A DNA stretch of 45,102 bases from Spirochaetales bacterium (GTDB lineage: Bacteria > Desulfobacterota_D > UBA1144), in NCBI GenBank assembly GCA_002730475.1, contig PCAG01000002.1:45879-90980 (forward strand), written 5' to 3'. Below the pieces are notes generated by a model. It searched no databases and was not told where the DNA came from. It worked only from the letters and a program-made list of their open reading frames with translations. Shown one piece after another: positions 1-8,071 of the stretch (within the stretch, counting starts at the first letter, position 1; each line of letters begins with the position of its first letter). A program made the translations under genes and the position numbers.

Positions 1-798
1 GTACTTGAAAACAAGGAAAACGAAGGAATAAAGATTGTTGAATCCGATGAAGATATTCTTCTCTATGAGATTAGTCATATTGAAGGTGCGATTAAACTAG
101 ACTGGGAAACAGAACTCCAAGATAGTCTGGTGAGAGATTATGTTAATCAGGACAATTTTGAAGCACTCTTGTCCTCTAAGGGTATCTCGGAAGATGATAC
201 GATTGTTTTCTACGGAGATAAAAGTAATTGGTGGGCGTGCTATGCAATGTGGACATTTAAAATTTATGGACACGAAAAATGTCTTATAATGAATGGAGGA
301 AGACAAAAATGGCTTGACGAGGAAAAGCCAGTTGTCAAAGATGCTCCTTCGTACCCTGCGACAAATTACAAGGTGAAAAATATAAATACAAACATAAGAG
401 CTTTTAGAGATGAGGTTAAGGCTCATAGCGAGGCCAACAAACCATTAATTGATGTACGTTCACCTAAAGAATATTCTGGCGAACTACTTCATATGGAAGC
501 CTATCCACAGGAAGGTGCTTTAAGAGGTGGCCATATTCGAAATGCGGCAAGTGTTCCTTGGGCAACTGCAGCAAACGAAGACGGTACTTTTAAATCAGCA
601 GATGAATTAATTAAAATTTATCAAGATGGCGCCGGACTTAAATCGGGCGATGACGTAATTGTCTATTGCCGTATTGGTGAAAGATCTTCACATACGTGGT
701 TTGTTCTTACCTATCTTCTTGGGTTTGAAGATGTGAAAAACTATGATGGTTCATGGACGGAGTGGGGCAACTTGGTCCGAGCACCAATTGAAAAATAG
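1..798 (+). CDS. Thiosulfate sulfurtransferase (rhodanese, tandem domain), 5' end outside window
   Basis: Two-domain rhodanese that moves sulfane sulfur from thiosulfate to an acceptor. The reading frame is open from base 1, so the gene starts upstream; the GTG at 130 is an internal codon, because the residues before it (for example [11 protein letters not shown]) are ordinary rhodanese N-domain sequence. 265 residues are visible. The first, inactive domain ends near GGRQKWL. The second holds the active-site loop YCRIGERSS with the nucleophilic Cys encoded at 667-669, followed by a conserved [10 protein letters not shown] tail. The CRIGERS loop resembles CysA-type thiosulfate sulfurtransferases of actinobacteria rather than the CG(S/T)G loop of mercaptopyruvate enzymes. 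It ends 12 bp before a SufU/IscU-type scaffold gene, so a role in sulfur supply for Fe-S assembly is plausible but inferred. Confidence 0.92.
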   Translation, partial: VLENKENEGIKIVESDEDILLYEISHIEGAIKLDWETELQDSLVRDYVNQDNFEALLSSKGISEDDTIVFYGDKSNWWACYAMWTFKIYGHEKCLIMNGGRQKWLDEEKPVVKDAPSYPATNYKVKNINTNIRAFRDEVKAHSEANKPLIDVRSPKEYSGELLHMEAYPQEGALRGGHIRNAASVPWATAANEDGTFKSADELIKIYQDGAGLKSGDDVIVYCRIGERSSHTWFVLTYLLGFEDVKNYDGSWTEWGNLVRAPIEK

Positions 799-810
799 TT
801 AGAGATACGA

Positions 811-1242
811 ATGTCCGTGAAAGCAAAAGATAAGCAAGAATTGATGGATTTCATCCTCGATCACTATGAAAATCCTAGAAATGCGGGCTCTATTGGAGAT
901 GCGGATATCGAACAGGGTCGTTGTGATGTTTTACAAAAAGGTGGCAATCCTGGATGTGGGGACATAATAACGATTTGCCTTAAAGTTGAGGATAAGATTA
1001 TTAAAGACTTTAAGTTTGAGGGCGAAGGTTGCATTGTCAGCCAAGCGGGAACCTCTATTATCTCTGAAATGGTTATAGGGAAAGATGTTAATGAAATCAG
1101 AAAGATGGAACCTCAGCTGATGGCGGAGGTTTTAGGCGAGGATCTTGCACTTGCAAGACCTAAGTGTTCAACGTTAGGCATGTCTACTTTAAAGCTGGCA
1201 ATAAGAGAGTTGGAACGACAAGAACTAAAAAAACTTGCCTAA
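811..1242 (+). CDS. sufU: SufU/IscU-type Fe-S cluster scaffold protein
   Basis: 143-residue scaffold or sulfur-relay protein for Fe-S cluster assembly. The three conserved cysteine positions are present: C49 in NPGCGD with the adjacent D51, C74 in GEGCIVSQA, and C119 in RPKCSTL. Extra cysteines lie at 38 and 56. The C74-C119 spacing is close to IscU and lacks the roughly 20-residue insertion of Firmicutes SufU. The HscA-binding LPPVK motif of IscU is also absent, so the protein is intermediate between the two types and the symbol is approximate. The start ATG follows the rhodanese stop by 12 bp, which implies co-transcription. No cysteine desulfurase is visible in the window and would be expected upstream. 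Confidence 0.88.
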   Translation: MSVKAKDKQELMDFILDHYENPRNAGSIGDADIEQGRCDVLQKGGNPGCGDIITICLKVEDKIIKDFKFEGEGCIVSQAGTSIISEMVIGKDVNEIRKMEPQLMAEVLGEDLALARPKCSTLGMSTLKLAIRELERQELKKLA

Positions 1243-1272
1243 TTTGAGCCTTTTCTTCTGCCACCTTTGATT

Positions 1273-1306
1273 TATAATTAGTCATTATCTGTTTCTTGTT
1301 AGGGGG
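1273..1306 (+). promoter_or_regulatory. Candidate promoter -10 and ribosome binding site
   Basis: A perfect TATAAT lies at 1273-1278 in the 71-bp gap after sufU. The -35 region is weak (T-rich, around 1251-1256). An AGGGGG Shine-Dalgarno sequence at 1301-1306 sits 7 nt before the ATG at 1314. This would give a leader of about 29 nt and suggests the next gene is transcribed separately from sufU. Confidence 0.45.
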
Positions 1307-1313
1307 ATAAAAA

Positions 1314-2651
1314 ATGGCAAAGAAAAATGGAAAAATAAATTACGATGCGGCTTTAAGCTACCCTTTGTTTGAGGCTATATTCAACAGAAGATCAAGAAGG
1401 TTTGGGACAGGGATGGAACTTCCATCCGATAGCACTTTGGCGCACAAATCGGAAATCCCCCCAATTCCTCTAACTGAGTTCCAAGAGGCAATGCTTGTGT
1501 GGGCAGGAACCGGCCTAACGGGACTTTGTTTGGCGGATCTCCCCCCTGAATGTGGAATTGATTTATTATGTCAATGGACTGGGAGAACCTGGCCATCAGC
1601 ATGCAACAACCACGGTACTGAGTTGTTTTTCACAAATGATTCCGGACTATATTGGGTTGATGTGAAAAACATGCTTCCAAAAGATAAAGAGCTTGATGTA
1701 TTTTTCAGACTTGACAAAAATGAGAAAATTGAGAGATTGCTCGAATTATACAAGGAAGGCCTAGTTAAGCTAGAAGATGGCAGGGCAAATCTCCCCGATA
1801 AAATGCCAGGGCTGTTTGATTTTAATCAATGGAACACTAACAAGTCTGGGACAACGACTTTCATTCCAGTTACTGATATAACGGAAGAATATTTAAATCT
1901 CTTGCTTCTTTACTGTAGCAGCACATACGCTTTTAATATTTGGGATTCGGATAATAATGTTTCTTGTGGTCAAGATAAGTGGATTGAATCAGGAAGAATC
2001 AAAGAAGAAGTTAAATTGTCACTGTACGATTTAGAAGTTAGAATCTTGACGGGGTTAAATGTTGAGCAAGCATTTATATGTCAAAATATGTCCTTGGCGC
2101 TCCAGGCTTTAGGTCTAGGAGGGTGGACATTTACAGGCTTGATACCAAGATTTACTCTAGGTTCTAACCCCGAACTTTTTAAAGGTCTTGGATTCAGATT
2201 TGAACAACCAAAAGCCGGTCCAACGCGACCAGTCGGTAAAGACGGTGTATTTGAGGCCTATTGTCCTCCGTACTACAAAAACATGTCAGAGGCTTTTGAT
2301 AAAATGCATGAACATAAATGGGCAGCTTGGGGCAAGGACAAAGCTTTTCCTTACGAGGAGCCAGATAAGCACTTAGCTAAAGCACCAAAGCCTACTGAGA
2401 CAACAATAGAGATTGTTAAATCGGTTGCTCAATATATATTTGATACTTATGGCTCATTTCCAGCCTTTGTCGATCCAATGTATATGAGATTGGTCTTTCA
2501 AGCGCAAAACTTAGACTTAGACTTCTACGATAAGTATTATCCACCGGGTTCTTATACCGATCAGCATATAAATACATTTAAATATTTTAATCCTGACATG
2601 AAGAATCCATACAAACAGAAGCCCAGCAAAAAATATCCCTGGGATAAATAA
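1314..2651 (+). CDS. Nitroreductase-like flavoprotein of unknown substrate
   Basis: 445-residue soluble protein with no signal peptide or membrane segment. I recognise it only at the fold level. The N-terminus has FNRRSRRFG, like the Arg-rich FMN-phosphate contact at the start of nitroreductases, and QNMSLALQALGLGGW (about residues 257-271) matches the family's NxxLAAxxLGLG helix. Between them lies a long divergent section with WAGTGLTGLCLADLP, GRTWPSACNNHGTELFF and SSTYAFNIWD. About 110 residues after the core (from PTETTIEIVKS) form a Tyr/Pro-rich tail ending in KKYPWDK that I cannot assign. It stands alone, tail to tail with an acyl-CoA ligase 2 bp away. An FMN or F420-dependent reductase is the best guess; no substrate can be inferred. 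Confidence 0.6.
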   Translation: MAKKNGKINYDAALSYPLFEAIFNRRSRRFGTGMELPSDSTLAHKSEIPPIPLTEFQEAMLVWAGTGLTGLCLADLPPECGIDLLCQWTGRTWPSACNNHGTELFFTNDSGLYWVDVKNMLPKDKELDVFFRLDKNEKIERLLELYKEGLVKLEDGRANLPDKMPGLFDFNQWNTNKSGTTTFIPVTDITEEYLNLLLLYCSSTYAFNIWDSDNNVSCGQDKWIESGRIKEEVKLSLYDLEVRILTGLNVEQAFICQNMSLALQALGLGGWTFTGLIPRFTLGSNPELFKGLGFRFEQPKAGPTRPVGKDGVFEAYCPPYYKNMSEAFDKMHEHKWAAWGKDKAFPYEEPDKHLAKAPKPTETTIEIVKSVAQYIFDTYGSFPAFVDPMYMRLVFQAQNLDLDFYDKYYPPGSYTDQHINTFKYFNPDMKNPYKQKPSKKYPWDK

Positions 2652-2653
2652 TA

Positions 2654-4351
2654 TTAATCTGAGTTTAGAGAATCCCAGGTGTCCTTTGTAATTCCTTCAT
2701 CTCGCAACTTATTTTTTTGAACTCGATTTGTGGGTGTTTTTGGAAGCATATCTCTAAATTTAACGAATCTCGGAATCATAAATTTTGGCATTATCGGAAC
2801 AAGATATCTAACCAGTTCGGCGGGGTCTAGTTTTTTATCTTTTTTCATGATTACGACGACCATTACTTCATCTTCGGAATATCTTCCTTGTTCGGCAACT
2901 TTTACTGCAACAGCGGCAGCTTCTTCGATATCGGGATGAGAAGCAACAAGGTTTTCAACTTCAAACGAACTAATATTCTCCCCGCGTCTTCTAATGTAGT
3001 CCTTGACCCTATCCATAAAAAATATATAGCCATCTTCATCCATTCTGCATAAATCACCAGTATGAAACCAGAGGTTTCTAAAGTCCGAGACCGTCTTTTC
3101 GGGCATTTTGTAATAATAGTGCAAACATATATTTGGGATTCTTGGTCTAAGCACGAGTTCACCGGGAGTATTTCTTGGAAGTTCTTCATCTGTTTCGGGG
3201 TTAACTATTTTAATTTCGTAGCCTGAAGATTCTTTTCCACACGATCCAACTCTAAATGCTTCCCCAGGCCTCATAAAAGTACACTGACCAACTTCGGTCA
3301 AACCGTACCCTTCCATAAATAAAATATTAAATCTCTCCATAAATTCTTCGATTATGTCATGCGGGGCGGGACTTCCTAGAACAAGTTTTACTTTGTGCCC
3401 TTTTTCTTCTGGCACTACAGGTGCATTCCACATGAAGTAGGACATGACTCCTACCAAATTAAATTTGGTTACACCAAAATCTTTCATCCATTTCCAAAAC
3501 CTGCTCGCAGAATATTTTTCTTCTACTACAATTTTGGCACCCCTTATCATAGCTGGGTAAACACTCATAACCATAGCGTTTGAATGAAAAAGAGGAAGGC
3601 ATGTAAAAATCGTATCATTTGTTGTTATGTCCATAGTATTAGAATAATTTTGCGCTGACGAATAGTCGGCCGCGCAGGGTCTAACAACCCCTTTGGATCT
3701 CCCGGTTGTGCCGGATGTGTACATTAGTCTAGCGTGATCTAGATGCGTTACTTCCACATTAGGTTCCGAGTCGGAACCTCTGTTGACAAAATCATTCCAA
3801 CTAATACATTCTTTTTCTTTATATCCCATTACGTCAAAGGTGTTCTCGTCTGTTCTACTCCAAACGACAACATTCTCTATTAAAGGAATTCTTGTTTGTA
3901 TATTAGCAAGTCTATCCATATATTCTTCAGCAATAATTATTAATTTCGAATCCGAACTTTCCACGATGTATTGCAAAAAGTCCATAACGTAGGCGGTGTT
4001 GATTGGAACCATAACAGAGCCATTTTTGAGAATACCAAACCAGGCCAGACATATCTCCAAAGAATTTGGCATATAGACCGACACCTTGTCACCCTTCGTA
4101 ATGCCAAGCTTGGAAAGTGAATTTGCAACTTGATTGGCAACCGCATTGACCTCAGAAAACGTTAAAGCCTTATTGTAACTAAATTGTAAGAATTCCTTAT
4201 CGGGTATTTTAGAGGCTTGGTCTTTGAGTACTTTTGGGAGAGTCCAATTTTGCTGGTTGCTTTTGGTGTTCCAAAAATAGTCGAACTCATTTTCCCAGAG
4301 GTAGGTCGTTGGATGCGGTAAATCTTTAATCGGGTATTTTTCTTTTGACAC
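2654..4351 (-). CDS. Class I acyl-CoA synthetase (AMP-forming, ANL superfamily)
   Basis: 565-residue adenylate-forming ligase that would activate a carboxylic acid to its CoA thioester through an acyl-AMP. Core motifs are complete: the phosphate loop YTSGTTGRSKG (211-221), GYGLTEVG (348-355), the adenine-contact TGD (431-433), the hinge DRVKDYIRRRGENIS near 447-461, and a C-terminal PKTPTNRVQKNKLR containing the expected adenylation Lys (about K546). There are no membrane segments. It resembles carnitine/crotonobetaine-CoA ligase-like and medium-chain ligases, but the substrate cannot be read from sequence. The start is GTG, overlapping the TAG of the upstream MaoC-like gene by one base (TAGTG), so the two are probably translationally coupled and act on related acyl-CoAs. 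Confidence 0.92.
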   Translation of the reverse strand: MSKEKYPIKDLPHPTTYLWENEFDYFWNTKSNQQNWTLPKVLKDQASKIPDKEFLQFSYNKALTFSEVNAVANQVANSLSKLGITKGDKVSVYMPNSLEICLAWFGILKNGSVMVPINTAYVMDFLQYIVESSDSKLIIIAEEYMDRLANIQTRIPLIENVVVWSRTDENTFDVMGYKEKECISWNDFVNRGSDSEPNVEVTHLDHARLMYTSGTTGRSKGVVRPCAADYSSAQNYSNTMDITTNDTIFTCLPLFHSNAMVMSVYPAMIRGAKIVVEEKYSASRFWKWMKDFGVTKFNLVGVMSYFMWNAPVVPEEKGHKVKLVLGSPAPHDIIEEFMERFNILFMEGYGLTEVGQCTFMRPGEAFRVGSCGKESSGYEIKIVNPETDEELPRNTPGELVLRPRIPNICLHYYYKMPEKTVSDFRNLWFHTGDLCRMDEDGYIFFMDRVKDYIRRRGENISSFEVENLVASHPDIEEAAAVAVKVAEQGRYSEDEVMVVVIMKKDKKLDPAELVRYLVPIMPKFMIPRFVKFRDMLPKTPTNRVQKNKLRDEGITKDTWDSLNSD

Positions 4352-5583
4352 TATTTAAATGACTCCTCGGTTGGAATAGCAAGAAGTATTTCCATGGTCA
4401 ATACTCTTATTTTATTATCTTTGATTTTTGTTACTCCTTTAAATCCTGCCTTTTCATATGCCTTCAAACCTGCCTCGGTTACAATCTTATCGCCACGTAA
4501 TTCAATAGTTAAAATTCCACAATCTTTTCTCCCATTGATTTGAGATTTTTCTTTTACTTGAAAACTACCTATAATTTTTTCATCGTCCTCATTCTGCGAG
4601 TTGAACATCGATTGTATTATGTCGCTCGGATACGTTGGTGCATCATGAGATCCTGAATTCATACCAAGGAAATATGCATATGGAATATGGTGACTAATTT
4701 CGCCTTCTACGGTAGATTTGACGGCACCACCATAGCCAATAAAATTAGAAGATGGAGTGTGATGGATACTTGCGTCATTAAGAGTTGCTATTTGGAGCCA
4801 ACTAAAATCAACTAGACTTATAGACTTTGAAAAATTGCCTTCATAGATTGCACCTTCCTCAAATTCTTCGAAGGTCTTGCAGTGAACAACGTTACCTGGA
4901 ATAGCTCCAATATTTCCACCAGCTTTGGCTTCACGTGGGAAACTAAAGTCATTGTTAAGATTGTTAAATTTCAAAGGTAGGCTAATCTGATTTGAATCAA
5001 TTTTCTCTGGTTGAGGTTCTAAGTTTGTCTGAGCATCTACAGTATTTCCTTTTCTGGTTCTGACTAATACTTGTCTCACATATTCAAGAACCATTTCGTC
5101 TCGTTGATTTGTAACGGTGGTTTTAACTTGGACCGAACCATTAGATGCACCGTCCTTCTTGACTTCAATTCCTAATACCTGCGACTTAGCAAACAAGACA
5201 TCTCCTTCGAATACTGGGCTCCCATACTGTAAATTTTTATAAGATAAATTTGCAATTGCATTAAATGAGATATCATGCACGCTAAGGCCGAAGCCAACAT
5301 TGAATAAATAGCCTTGATTGACGAATGCCGGGTTCTCTATATTAAATGCGGTTCTCTTTAAATTTTTGTCCGGATCTATAAGGCCAACGCTACGCATATC
5401 GGCGTGTTCAATCGAAAGTAGATAGTTCTTTTTGAATTTTTTTATGTATTCTCTATGTCTGAATGGTGTTATTTGCACCGACCCATGGTGCAAAATCTCC
5501 CCCGAGACAAAGTCTTCTATGTTCTTTGATGATGGATGTAATTGCAAGTTTCCTGTTACAAAATCAATTAGAGAGGCATCCAT
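4351..5583 (-). CDS. MaoC-like double-hotdog dehydratase/hydratase
   Basis: 410-residue cytosolic protein with two hotdog-like halves. The first (about 20-180) contains FVSGEILHHGSVQITPFRHREY, then NPAFVNQGYLF and a strand rich in SYKNLQYGSPVFEGDVLFAKS, typical of MaoC-type enoyl-CoA hydratases. The second (about 230-405) starts FEEGAIYEGNFSKSIS and includes DASIHHTPSSNFIGYGG and a final strand KIRVLTMEILLAIPTEE. Two-domain relatives include mesaconyl-CoA and beta-methylmalyl-CoA hydratases. Acting next to an acyl-CoA ligase it most likely hydrates or dehydrates an acyl-CoA, but the substrate is unknown. A strong GGAGG site (5591-5595 on the complement) lies 7 nt before the ATG. tatC lies 55 bp upstream in the same orientation. 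Confidence 0.8.
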   Translation of the reverse strand: MDASLIDFVTGNLQLHPSSKNIEDFVSGEILHHGSVQITPFRHREYIKKFKKNYLLSIEHADMRSVGLIDPDKNLKRTAFNIENPAFVNQGYLFNVGFGLSVHDISFNAIANLSYKNLQYGSPVFEGDVLFAKSQVLGIEVKKDGASNGSVQVKTTVTNQRDEMVLEYVRQVLVRTRKGNTVDAQTNLEPQPEKIDSNQISLPLKFNNLNNDFSFPREAKAGGNIGAIPGNVVHCKTFEEFEEGAIYEGNFSKSISLVDFSWLQIATLNDASIHHTPSSNFIGYGGAVKSTVEGEISHHIPYAYFLGMNSGSHDAPTYPSDIIQSMFNSQNEDDEKIIGSFQVKEKSQINGRKDCGILTIELRGDKIVTEAGLKAYEKAGFKGVTKIKDNKIRVLTMEILLAIPTEESFK

Positions 5584-5638
5584 GTCTAATCCTCCGCCAA
5601 CAATAGATTAGTTAAGGTTACTATTATTAACATTTTTA

Positions 5639-6367
5639 TCAATTACCCTTATGGCATAAAAAAGCTATCAAGACACCTATTTCGTAGAATAACAACAAGG
5701 GTAGTAGCATGAACATCATTGATATAATGTCTGTGGTTGGAGTGAGAATTGCTGAAATCACACAACATATCAATATTGAATACTTCCGTTTTGATGATAA
5801 AAAACTCGCAGATGTCAATCCAAACCTCGATAGTAAAAAGATTATTAGCGGATACTCGAAGATTATCCCGAAGCTTAGTATTAACGAAGTTAAGAAGCCC
5901 AAGGTGTCGCTAACATTAGGTAGTGCGGTAATTGCATCGGAAGAGTATTCATTAATTAAAATATCGAGAGCAACTGGTGCGACATAAAAAAAACAAAATA
6001 TTGCTCCTGCAAAAAACAGCCCAGAACCTAATATGATAACCAAGAAAGATATCACCCTCTCTTGTTTGTATAAGGCGGGTCTTATGAAGCTCCAAACTTC
6101 ATAAATAATTAAAGGCATAGTGCAGATTAGACTTGTCAGAAAAGCTAGCCTGATATTAGAGGACAAGCCCTCCGCAGGTTTGGTAAAAATAATATTGGAG
6201 TCCAGCGGCAAAGATTTGCTCATAGGGAGAAGGGCAAAATCCATTAGTAGGTCCCTAAAGACGAAAGCCGGGACAAAAATAACGACTATAAACAAGAGGA
6301 CCTTGATGAAACTTTTTCTCAAAACACCGAAATGTTCCAAAAAAGTCATTCTAGCTTCTTTTTTCAC
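5639..6367 (-). CDS. tatC: Sec-independent protein translocase TatC
   Basis: Polytopic subunit of the twin-arginine translocase, which binds the RR signal peptide. The N-terminal cytoplasmic segment has TFLEHFGVLRKSFI (family pattern HLxELRxR), the first helix follows, and the loop with YEVWSFIRPALYKQER carries the conserved Glu that contacts the signal peptide. About six hydrophobic helices are visible and the length is normal. Three starts are possible: TTG 6373, GTG 6367 and ATG 6349. I chose GTG because a TATAAG box (6376-6381 on the complement) lies 8 nt before it and no Shine-Dalgarno site is seen, fitting a leaderless start; the ATG would also give a normal TatC. tatA/tatB are not in the window. 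Confidence 0.93.
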   Translation of the reverse strand: MKKEARMTFLEHFGVLRKSFIKVLLFIVVIFVPAFVFRDLLMDFALLPMSKSLPLDSNIIFTKPAEGLSSNIRLAFLTSLICTMPLIIYEVWSFIRPALYKQERVISFLVIILGSGLFFAGAIFCFFYVAPVALDILINEYSSDAITALPNVSDTLGFLTSLILSFGIIFEYPLIIFLLSRFGLTSASFLSSKRKYSILICCVISAILTPTTDIISMMFMLLPLLLFYEIGVLIAFLCHKGN

Positions 6368-6415
6368 AAACAAATCTTATACTTAGCGTCTTGTTTTTAC
6401 AATTGTTAGTATTAA

Positions 6416-6444
6416 TTGACATTGACCGATTGCTAAAATATATT
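6416..6444 (+). promoter_or_regulatory. Sigma70-type promoter of serA-hisZ-purA
   Basis: TTGACA at 6416-6421 and TATATT at 6439-6444 are separated by exactly 17 nt: a perfect -35 and a -10 one base from consensus. Transcription should begin near 6451. A GGAGG site at 6462-6466 follows, 6 nt before the TTG start of serA. No operator-like repeat is obvious, so constitutive strong expression is likely. Confidence 0.8.
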
Positions 6445-6472
6445 TTTATTTTGTAAGCCTTGGAGGATAAAT

Positions 6473-8071
6473 TTGAGAATTCTAATAACCGATGGTCTCT
6501 CTAGAGAGGGTCTCGAACTCTTGGGCCAACACCAGAATATCGAAGTTGACGTAAGAAAGAAGACCGACAGGAAAGAACTAAAAAAAATTATTAATAATTA
6601 TGATGCTGTAATAATACGAAGCGCAACTAAAATCGACAGTGAAATCATAGAAGGCCTAGATGACAATTTCAAATTAATTGGACGTGCTGGAATAGGGGTT
6701 GACAACGTTGATGTTCAGGCTGCTTCTAAAAAAGGTATCGTTGTCATGAATACTCCTTCGGCAAATGCTATTACAACTGCCGAACATACAATCGCTTTGC
6801 TCTTCTCTCTTGCGAGGAACACTCCACAGGCCTATGGTTCAATGAAAGAGAAAAAATGGGAGAGGTCTAACTTCCAAGGAAAAGAACTTTACGGAAAAGT
6901 TATTGGCATAGTTGGCATGGGCAACATAGGACGCTTAGTAGCGGAAAGAGCGGTTGGACTAAAAATGAAAGTACTTGCTCATGATCCGTATATATCAAAA
7001 GATACAAAATTAGATATCCCTGTTGAACTTGTAGAAATGGATGAAATATTTAAAAAATGCGACATTATTACGGTTCACACTCCACTAACACCATCAACTA
7101 AGGATTTAATTTCGAAAGGTTCAATACGCCTAATGAAAGACGGAGTTATGATTATTAACTGTGCTCGAGGTGGAATTGTAAACGAAGAAGATATATTAGA
7201 GGGTATTAAGCAAGGAAAAATAGGCGGGGCTGCATTCGATGTTTTTGAAAGCGAGCCTCCAGATTTTAAATCATCAATCTTTAACGAGTCCGATAAAGTT
7301 ATTTTTACCCCACACCTTGGTGCCTCGACTCGGGAAGCCCAAACAAAGGTCGGAATTGCTATGGCTGAGCAAATTATTGAGTATGCAAACAATGGTGTAG
7401 TTACTAATGCTGTCAATATGCCATCAATGAGCCAGGAGGTTTTATCTAAAATACAACCCTTCTTAGAGCTATCTGAAAAACTTGGGAATTTCATGGGTCA
7501 AATATGCAAATCTGGTGTTAAGGAAATCATAGTTGAATATAGCGGAATTGTTTCGGAAATGAATGTTGCCCCTCTAACTGTGTCAGCGCTTAAGGGATAC
7601 CTGTCCCCTATTATGAGCGCGCCAGTTACATATGTTAATGCTCCCTTGATAGCCGAAGAGAGGGGAATTAAACTCCGGGAAGCGAAAATAACTTCAGAGG
7701 GTAATTTTTCAAGCCTAGTCACCTTAATTGTTAAAAGCGAGACAGGAGAATTCGCCATCTCGGGCTCGATATTTGGAACGAAACAGCCTAGGTTTACCAA
7801 ATTAAATGAACATATTATAGACGTTATTCCAGATGGCAATGTGCTAATTGTAGAAAATGATGACAAGCCTGGGGTAGTTGGCTTACTTGGTAATGCTCTA
7901 GGAAAAAAGAATATAAATATTGGCAGACTTTATTTAAGTAGAAAAAACGGTCCAACAAAAAATGAATCCGCCCTGGCGTTCATATCTGTTGATTCCCCAG
8001 TCTCGGAAGAGACTTTGGAATATATAGCAAATTTGTCTGAGGTTAAAAGCATCGAGCAGGTAATTTTTTAA
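6473..8071 (+). CDS. serA: D-3-phosphoglycerate dehydrogenase
   Basis: 532-residue cytosolic enzyme that oxidises 3-phosphoglycerate to 3-phosphohydroxypyruvate, the first step of serine synthesis. The Rossmann NAD motif GIVGMGNIG is at 145-153. The catalytic residues are R232 (NCARGG), E261 (DVFESEP) and H281 (FTPHLGAST). The length and a middle domain (about 320-450) place it in the long type with an allosteric substrate-binding domain, and a C-terminal ACT domain starts near NVLIVENDDKPGVVG, suggesting feedback by serine. The start is TTG, fixed by the N-terminal MRILITDGLS and a GGAGG site 6 nt upstream. Its TAA overlaps the hisZ ATG by one base. Serine feeds the glycine cleavage genes found later in the window. 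Confidence 0.97.
   Translation: MRILITDGLSREGLELLGQHQNIEVDVRKKTDRKELKKIINNYDAVIIRSATKIDSEIIEGLDDNFKLIGRAGIGVDNVDVQAASKKGIVVMNTPSANAITTAEHTIALLFSLARNTPQAYGSMKEKKWERSNFQGKELYGKVIGIVGMGNIGRLVAERAVGLKMKVLAHDPYISKDTKLDIPVELVEMDEIFKKCDIITVHTPLTPSTKDLISKGSIRLMKDGVMIINCARGGIVNEEDILEGIKQGKIGGAAFDVFESEPPDFKSSIFNESDKVIFTPHLGASTREAQTKVGIAMAEQIIEYANNGVVTNAVNMPSMSQEVLSKIQPFLELSEKLGNFMGQICKSGVKEIIVEYSGIVSEMNVAPLTVSALKGYLSPIMSAPVTYVNAPLIAEERGIKLREAKITSEGNFSSLVTLIVKSETGEFAISGSIFGTKQPRFTKLNEHIIDVIPDGNVLIVENDDKPGVVGLLGNALGKKNINIGRLYLSRKNGPTKNESALAFISVDSPVSEETLEYIANLSEVKSIEQVIF

Noticed and set aside
130..798. Rhodanese gene starting at GTG 130
   Set aside because: The frame is open to base 1 and encodes normal rhodanese N-domain sequence, so the true start is outside the window.
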